Below, piece by piece: positions 59,408-64,000 of a stretch of 64,000 nt of DNA (the stretch's first letter is position 1; each line of letters opens with the position of its first letter). The translations under genes were made by a program, and so were the position numbers. The DNA comes from CAJXYS01 sp913063035 (lineage in GTDB: Bacteria > Pseudomonadota > Alphaproteobacteria > Rhodobacterales > Rhodobacteraceae): positions 124,001 through 188,000 of the forward strand of contig NZ_JBOCEG010000005.1 in assembly GCF_050586465.1 (NCBI RefSeq). Reading direction: 5' to 3'. Below the pieces are notes generated by a model. That model saw only the letters and a list, made by a program, of their open reading frames with translations, searched no databases and was not told where the DNA came from.

Positions 59408-60985
59408 CTAATTTTTCGTTTTTTCCTCTTCGTCGCCGGCGGTCTGTTCCACGGGCGCGGCGGTCTCTCCGGCCGGCCCGGTCGCGCCGTCGCCGGGGGC
59501 GGTGGCGGGCTCTTGCGCCGAGGTCTCGTCCGGGGCCGGCTCTTCGGGCGCGCTCTCCGGCGTGATGTCCTCGACCCCGGCCTCCGGTGTGCCCGGCGCG
59601 GGCTTGTCGAGCGAGCCGACGATCAGGGGCAGCATTTCCGCGGTGCCGGCGACGACCTCCGCGCTCTCGGGCGGCTCCTTCCAGGCCAAGGTGTCGACCG
59701 CGCCGCAATTCTCGCAGGCGGGGGCCCAGGCCGGGTGGATGTGGTTGCAGTTCTCGCAGATCCATTGCGGACCACGCGGTGCCGCGAGCGCCTTGGTCAG
59801 CCAGGCCCGCACGATCGCGTCGGGCGCACCCTCGCCGCGCTCGATCGCGGCCATGATGGTCAGCGCACGCTGGGTCGGGTGCGTTTCGGGCAGATCGCCC
59901 AGGGCCCGCTTGGCGCCGGGGAAATCCTCGGCCGCGATGGCCAGTTCCGCGGCCAGCATCTTCGATTCCGGGTGGTCCGGCTTGGCGCGCAGCAGTACCT
60001 GGAAGCGCTTGACCCGGGCCTCGGGCGTTTCCTCGGGCTCGATCTCGGCGAAGGCGGCGGCGAGATCGGGATGCGGATGCGCGTCCCAGGCCTTGCGGAT
60101 GATCTTGACCGCGGCCCGTTTCGCGCCCGCGCTGATCTTGGCGCGCGCGGCCATCACCGCGCCCGGCACCAGCTCGGGCGACATGCGGTTGGCCTGCAGG
60201 ATGGTCCGGGTCGCGCTGTCGGTCTGCCCCTCGGCCAGCGCCTCGCGGGCCTCGGCCAGCGCCAGGACGGCGTCGCGCCGGGTATGGACGTTGCGCGGCA
60301 GGTTCGACGACCGCAGCTTCTGGGCCAGGGTCTTGCGGGCGCCATGCCAGTCTTCCTTGTCGGCCTGCAGGCGGAAGAGCGTGTCCTGCGTCGCCTCGTG
60401 CCTGGGCTTGAGCGCGAAGGCCTTCTCGGCCAGTTTCAGGGCCGTGTCCGTATCGCCCTCGGCCAGCTTCTGCTGCATCAGGCCCTGAACCCCGACGAAG
60501 CGCGTCCGCTCGTCCTGAACCAGGCGCTTGTAGACCTCGATGGCCTTCTTGGTGTCGCCGGTAAGCTCGGCGGCCTGCGCCGTCAGCAGGTTGGTCAGGT
60601 CCGGCCGCCCGAGATAGCGTTCGGCCTTGGCGGCCTTGGCCATGGCCAGGCGCCCCTCGCCCGAGGCGAGCGCCATCATCCCGTCGGCCAGCGCCTCGAA
60701 GCCGCGGCGTTCGCGGTTGCGGTCGAAATAGCGGGTGATCGCCGTCTCGTCCCCGTTGACGAACCGCAGCACCGCGACGACCAGCCCCGCGAGCTTGAGA
60801 CCGATCCAGAGCACGATCACCAGAACGATGAAGGCGATGACCGCCGCCAGCGGCGTCAGGGTGAATTCCATGCCGCCGGCGGCGACGCGGATCGCCCCGC
60901 CGGTCTCGATCAGGAACCCGGCCCCGAAGGCCAGCAGGGCCACGAGGCCCACGAATATGATGATTTTCAGAAGGGACCAGAGCAT
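59408..60985 (-). CDS. hemY: heme biosynthesis HemY-like TPR membrane protein with zinc ribbon
   Basis: A 525-residue protein: two N-terminal membrane helices (IIIFVGLVALLAFGAGFLIE and PLAAVIAFIVLVIVLWIGLKLAG), a HemY_N region (RYFDRNRERRGFEALADGMMALASGEG), TPR-like helices, and then a four-cysteine ribbon (Cys410, 413, 424, 427; CENCNHIHPAWAPACENCG). A Pro/Glu/Ala-rich acidic tail ends it. The name here means the proteobacterial HemX/HemY-type TPR protein, not protoporphyrinogen oxidase. It follows the mitofilin gene by 13 bases. Confidence 0.85.
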   Translation of the reverse strand: MLWSLLKIIIFVGLVALLAFGAGFLIETGGAIRVAAGGMEFTLTPLAAVIAFIVLVIVLWIGLKLAGLVVAVLRFVNGDETAITRYFDRNRERRGFEALADGMMALASGEGRLAMAKAAKAERYLGRPDLTNLLTAQAAELTGDTKKAIEVYKRLVQDERTRFVGVQGLMQQKLAEGDTDTALKLAEKAFALKPRHEATQDTLFRLQADKEDWHGARKTLAQKLRSSNLPRNVHTRRDAVLALAEAREALAEGQTDSATRTILQANRMSPELVPGAVMAARAKISAGAKRAAVKIIRKAWDAHPHPDLAAAFAEIEPEETPEARVKRFQVLLRAKPDHPESKMLAAELAIAAEDFPGAKRALGDLPETHPTQRALTIMAAIERGEGAPDAIVRAWLTKALAAPRGPQWICENCNHIHPAWAPACENCGAVDTLAWKEPPESAEVVAGTAEMLPLIVGSLDKPAPGTPEAGVEDITPESAPEEPAPDETSAQEPATAPGDGATGPAGETAAPVEQTAGDEEEKTKN

Positions 60986-60998
60986 CCGCGCGCCTTTC

Positions 60999-62567
60999 TC
61001 AGTTCGTGCCCGCGGGCGTGCCGAGCCCGGCCAGCGCGGCCATCGCCGCGCGGCGCGCCTCTGCATCCGCGATCCAGTCCGACATGGCCGCGCGGCCCTC
61101 GGCGGGAAGCGCCTCGAGTTCGGTCATGGCGCCGCCCAGGTCACCGGCCTCGAGTGCCGCCTGGGCCCGCGACAGCACCGCGTCCGGGTCGTCGCCCTCG
61201 CGCGGCGCCAGCGACCGTGCGCCCACCTGGGCCCGCAGGAAGGCGCTGAACCGGTCGCCCCAGCCTTCGCCCACGGTGACCTTGAGCGATTCCCGCAGCC
61301 CGTCGCGCGCGGCGGCGGGGAAGCGGCGCTGCAGGTCGGCCAGCGTCGCGATGCCGCCCGCGGCATGGTCCGTCAGCGCGGCGGGCAGATCGCCGCCGGC
61401 CGCGTCGCCCAGATCGGCCATCGCGCCCGCATAGGGCTGGCCGGTCTCGATCGCCGCGCGCAGCCGGCTGAGAGCGACGCCGCGATCCGCGGCGCGGGCC
61501 GTCTCGGCCAGGCTCTCGGCGCGGGCCTCCGCGGCGGCGATCCGCTCGGCGGCGCTCGAGGCCGCGGTCTCGACCTGCTCGGCCAGGGCTTCGTTCCGGC
61601 TGCGCTGCTCTTCCAGCGCCGCCTGCATCGCCTGCAACTCGTCACGATAGGTGCTGATCGCCGACGCGGCCGCCTCTGCGCCCTCGGCATCGAGCCCCTC
61701 GGCCGCGATCCGGTCGACGCGGTCGCTCAGCGAAGAGAGGCGCTCCTCTACGCCGGCCAGCCGATCCGAAAGCGCCGCGGCACGATCGTCGAAGACGGCC
61801 GTGGCCTCGTCGATCCGGGCGGCGAGGCGACCCTCGAGGGCGGCCGTATCCGGCGCCTCGGCCGCCGCGCTTTCGGCAGCGGTAACGCGGCTTTCCACTT
61901 CGGCGAGGCGTGTCTCGAGGGCGGCGCGGGCCTCGGCGGCCTCTTGCTGCAGGGCGGGGTCGCCACCGGTGGGCCAGCCTTCGGGAATGACGTAGCGCGC
62001 GGCGGCGAAGCCGATCGCGGCGGCGACCACGCCACCCAGAACCAGCGGCACGAACCCGCCGCCGCCGCCACCCCCGTTATCGGCGGGTGGCCTGGCGCCG
62101 GAATCGCCGCCGCCGCCGGTGGCGGCCGGCCTGGCGTCCCCGGCGGGCGCCCTGGTGTCCGCGCCCGAGGCCTTGCCGGCCTCTGCCTTGGCCGGCTCGG
62201 CGGTCTTGGCCGCGCCCGATCCCGTCCCGGCCTTGTCCCCGGCGTTCCCGGGCTTGTCCGGGGCCTTGGACGTCTTGGCCCCGGCGCTTCCCGGGGGCGC
62301 GCCGGTGGCACCGGACGCTTTCGGGGTCTTTGGCACCGTCGATGTCTTTTCGGCTGTCTTGTCCGCCGCGGTCGCCGGTTTGGCCGGATCACTCTTGGCC
62401 CGGGTGTCCGCACCCGTGGGCGTGGCCTTGCCCGAATCGGCGGCTGCCGGTTTCTGCGCCGGGGCGGTCCCGGGTTTCGGCGCGGTGTCCGGTGTGGTCT
62501 TGTCCGGCGCGGTGTCGCCTGTCTTCGTCTTGCCCGTATTGCCTTTGGAAGAGGTCGGTCGTGCCAC
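60999..62567 (-). CDS. mitofilin/Mic60 homologue
   Basis: A 522-residue protein. The first 170 residues are low-complexity Thr/Pro/Lys/Ala-rich; then a membrane helix (GGFVPLVLGGVVAAAIGFAAARY), a long coiled coil (about 205–380), and a C-terminal mitofilin-like domain (FSAFLRAQVGARSLAPREGDDPDAVLSRAQAALEAGDLGGAMTELEALP). Alphaproteobacterial Mic60 sits next to heme genes and shapes intracytoplasmic membranes. Start GTG at 62567. Confidence 0.85.
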   Translation of the reverse strand: MARPTSSKGNTGKTKTGDTAPDKTTPDTAPKPGTAPAQKPAAADSGKATPTGADTRAKSDPAKPATAADKTAEKTSTVPKTPKASGATGAPPGSAGAKTSKAPDKPGNAGDKAGTGSGAAKTAEPAKAEAGKASGADTRAPAGDARPAATGGGGDSGARPPADNGGGGGGGFVPLVLGGVVAAAIGFAAARYVIPEGWPTGGDPALQQEAAEARAALETRLAEVESRVTAAESAAAEAPDTAALEGRLAARIDEATAVFDDRAAALSDRLAGVEERLSSLSDRVDRIAAEGLDAEGAEAAASAISTYRDELQAMQAALEEQRSRNEALAEQVETAASSAAERIAAAEARAESLAETARAADRGVALSRLRAAIETGQPYAGAMADLGDAAGGDLPAALTDHAAGGIATLADLQRRFPAAARDGLRESLKVTVGEGWGDRFSAFLRAQVGARSLAPREGDDPDAVLSRAQAALEAGDLGGAMTELEALPAEGRAAMSDWIADAEARRAAMAALAGLGTPAGTN

Positions 62568-62659
62568 GTCGGCGGTCCTTTCGGTCGGAATCGATGCAGG
62601 CGAGCAGTCGAGGCAAGCTTAGAACAGCGGCCATACCGCCACAAGGCAACCGGTCTGCG

Positions 62660-63370
62660 TCATTTCCATCCAGCCAGGAGTTCCAGCATGGCCGCACCGT
62701 CGGGCCGCGCCGCCGTTTCCGCCCGCGCGGCGAGATCGGCGGGCAGCGCCGCGCGGACGGCCGCGCTCAGGCAGACCGGGTGAACCCGGGTGCGGGCAGC
62801 CGCGGGCACCGCTTCGCCAAAGAGATCCGCCGTACGCGGCGAGAAGAGCGGCGCCAGAACCGGACCCGCCCCGGAGAGCGCGGCCTCCGCACCAGCCGTG
62901 AGCGGGCGGGCGACCTGCGCGTAGATCACGACGTCCTCGGCCGCCAAGCCGGCCGCGCGAAGACGTTCCACCAGCTGGCCGGCACGATGCCGCCCGCGAA
63001 GATGCAGGATCCGGCCGTCACGCGGGCCGTCGCGCGTCACGAGGGCCACGAGATCGTCGACGTCACCGGCGGCGGACCGGGCCGCAAGGCCCGCGTCCAC
63101 GGCCGCGGCGGCGGTACGGTCTCCGACGCAGAAGGCGGGACGCCCGGCCAACCCCCAGCGCGCCGTCGCCACCCGCACGCCGGATTCGGAGGTGAAGACC
63201 AGCGCGGCGGCACCGGCGACGTCCACATCCGCGACAACGGGCGCGATGTCCATGAGCGGCGACAGGACAATGTCGAAATGCCCCGGGCAGCGCGCCTCGA
63301 CCTCGGCCGCGAAGCGCGACGCCTGCGGCTCTGGGCGCGTGACGAGCAGGACGGGGCGCGGGTCGGGCAC
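62660..63370 (-). CDS. hemD: uroporphyrinogen-III synthase
   Basis: A 236-residue HemD. It closes and inverts ring D of hydroxymethylbilane to give uroporphyrinogen III. The family is poorly conserved; the visible marks are PVLLVTRPEPQASRFAAEV at the start, LVFTSESGVRVA, PAFCVGDRTAAAAVDAG, and the TSESGV/FSPRTADLF pair typical of HemD. Start GTG at 63370. Mitofilin and hemY follow. hemC is not in the window. Confidence 0.85.
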   Translation of the reverse strand: MPDPRPVLLVTRPEPQASRFAAEVEARCPGHFDIVLSPLMDIAPVVADVDVAGAAALVFTSESGVRVATARWGLAGRPAFCVGDRTAAAAVDAGLAARSAAGDVDDLVALVTRDGPRDGRILHLRGRHRAGQLVERLRAAGLAAEDVVIYAQVARPLTAGAEAALSGAGPVLAPLFSPRTADLFGEAVPAAARTRVHPVCLSAAVRAALPADLAARAETAARPDGAAMLELLAGWK

Positions 63371-63441
63371 GGCATCACCGGGATTGTCTGGACACGCTCC
63401 CGGTGTTACCTGCCTCGGACCGCATTCACAACGGGGCGCGC

Positions 63442-64000
63442 ATGGCCCGGACACTCACCCTTCTCGGCCTGGAGAGCAGCTGCGACGAGACCGCGGCGGC
63501 CGTCGTGCGCCAGGCCGAGGGCGCCGCGCCCGAGATCCTGGCCTCGGTCGTCGAGGGCCAGGCGCAGCTGCATGCGGCCTTTGGCGGGGTCGTCCCCGAG
63601 ATCGCGGCCCGCGCCCATGCCGAGAAACTCGATCTCTGCGTCGAGGCCGCGCTGGCCGAGGCGGCTCTCGACCTGTCCGATCTCGACGCCATCGCCGTGA
63701 CCGCGGGGCCCGGCCTGATCGGCGGGGTGCTCGCCGGTGTCATGTGCGCCAAGGGCATCGCCGCCGGGGCCGGCCTGCCGCTGGTGGGCGTCAATCACCT
63801 GGCCGGGCATGCCCTGACGCCGCGGCTGACCGACGGCCTGGCCTTTCCCTACCTGATGCTGCTCGTCTCGGGCGGGCACGCGCAGTTCCTGATGGTCCGC
63901 GGCGCCGAGCGCTTCGCCCGGCTCGGCGGCACCATCGACGACGCGCCGGGCGAAGCCTTCGACAAGACGGCGAAGCTTCTCGGCCTGACGCAACCCGGCG
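63442..64000 (+). CDS. tsaD: tRNA t6A37 threonylcarbamoyltransferase TsaD (truncated by window end)
   Basis: The first 186 residues of a protein usually near 360. GLESSCDETAAAVV at the N-terminus and the metal-binding NHLAGH (His119 and His123) are diagnostic, followed by LMLLVSGGHAQ and DDAPGEAFDKTAKLLGL. TsaD transfers the threonylcarbamoyl group to A37 in ANN-reading tRNAs, the substrate that TrmO later methylates. It is divergent from hemD and runs off the window. Confidence 0.95.
   Translation, partial: MARTLTLLGLESSCDETAAAVVRQAEGAAPEILASVVEGQAQLHAAFGGVVPEIAARAHAEKLDLCVEAALAEAALDLSDLDAIAVTAGPGLIGGVLAGVMCAKGIAAGAGLPLVGVNHLAGHALTPRLTDGLAFPYLMLLVSGGHAQFLMVRGAERFARLGGTIDDAPGEAFDKTAKLLGLTQPG

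Noticed and set aside
59408..60985. Protoporphyrinogen oxidase (the other protein named HemY)
   Set aside because: There is no FAD-binding motif. The two N-terminal helices and TPR-like repeats fit the HemX/HemY membrane protein.
62087..63700. A long plus-strand open frame over the mitofilin and hemD genes
   Set aside because: Composition is a reverse-strand shadow, and it overlaps the certain tsaD start.
1..64000. Mobile elements, phage, defence systems or CRISPR
   Set aside because: No transposase, integrase, direct-repeat array or composition break was found. The window is core chromosome.

Overview
The window is one piece of the chromosome of a high-GC alphaproteobacterium, most likely a member of Rhodobacterales (Rhodobacteraceae). 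Supporting signs are the FlaF/FlbT flagellin regulators, CtrA-type boxes (TTAA-N7-TTAA) at nearly every flagellar promoter, a DUF5333 protein, the HemY–mitofilin–HemD block, and dnaA next to rpsT. No insertion sequence, prophage, integrase, CRISPR array or rRNA gene is visible. Genes are densely packed, often with ATGA or TGATG start/stop overlaps, and no gene-free stretch exceeds about 300 bases.

Region 1 (1–15.5 kb) is housekeeping with many tRNA-modification and sulfur-transfer genes: the two halves of MnmC as separate divergent genes, a DMT transporter, a lytic transglycosylase, dapA, a TrmO-like protein, smpB, sseA, an acetyltransferase, an aspartate/aromatic aminotransferase, and a queuosine-precursor transporter behind what looks like a translational preQ1-I riboswitch. 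Next comes a compact structured transcription unit with an 18-codon ORF and an almost full-length anti-16S Shine-Dalgarno, ended by a strong terminator. It is followed by arfB, a membrane protein, the pncA-pncB NAD salvage operon, trhO and a DUF5333 protein.

Region 2 (15.6–28.3 kb) holds the replication block dnaA-dnaN-recF-gyrB on the minus strand. A VOC protein and a LysE exporter sit between recF and gyrB, and a rhodanese lies just upstream of dnaA. Then come rpsT, an enoyl-CoA hydratase, mutM and the divergent ubiE-ubiB pair.

Region 3 (28.3–59.2 kb) is a near-complete CtrA-type flagellar locus arranged as alternating divergent operons: fliK-flgD; rod-binding protein-flgN; fliC-flaF-flbT-DUF1217; fliI; flgB-flgC-fliE-fliQ-flgF-flgG-flgA-flgH-fliL2; a ten-gene minus-strand operon fliL-orf137-motE-motA-TPR-sltF-flhA-fliR-flhB-orf132; fliF-fliH-fliN-fliP; and motB-flgE-flgK-flgL-flgI. 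No fliG, fliM, fliO or fliD is seen here, so at least the switch proteins FliG and FliM must lie elsewhere.

Region 4 (59.3–64 kb) has tRNA-Thr(CGT), then hemY, a bacterial Mic60/mitofilin homologue and hemD on the minus strand, and the divergent tsaD, which runs off the end of the window.

The points most worth following are the hyper-Shine-Dalgarno micro-ORF unit (10.74–10.96 kb), the preQ1 riboswitch, an upstream ORF overlapping the flagellin start, and three uncharacterised proteins embedded in the motor/export operon.
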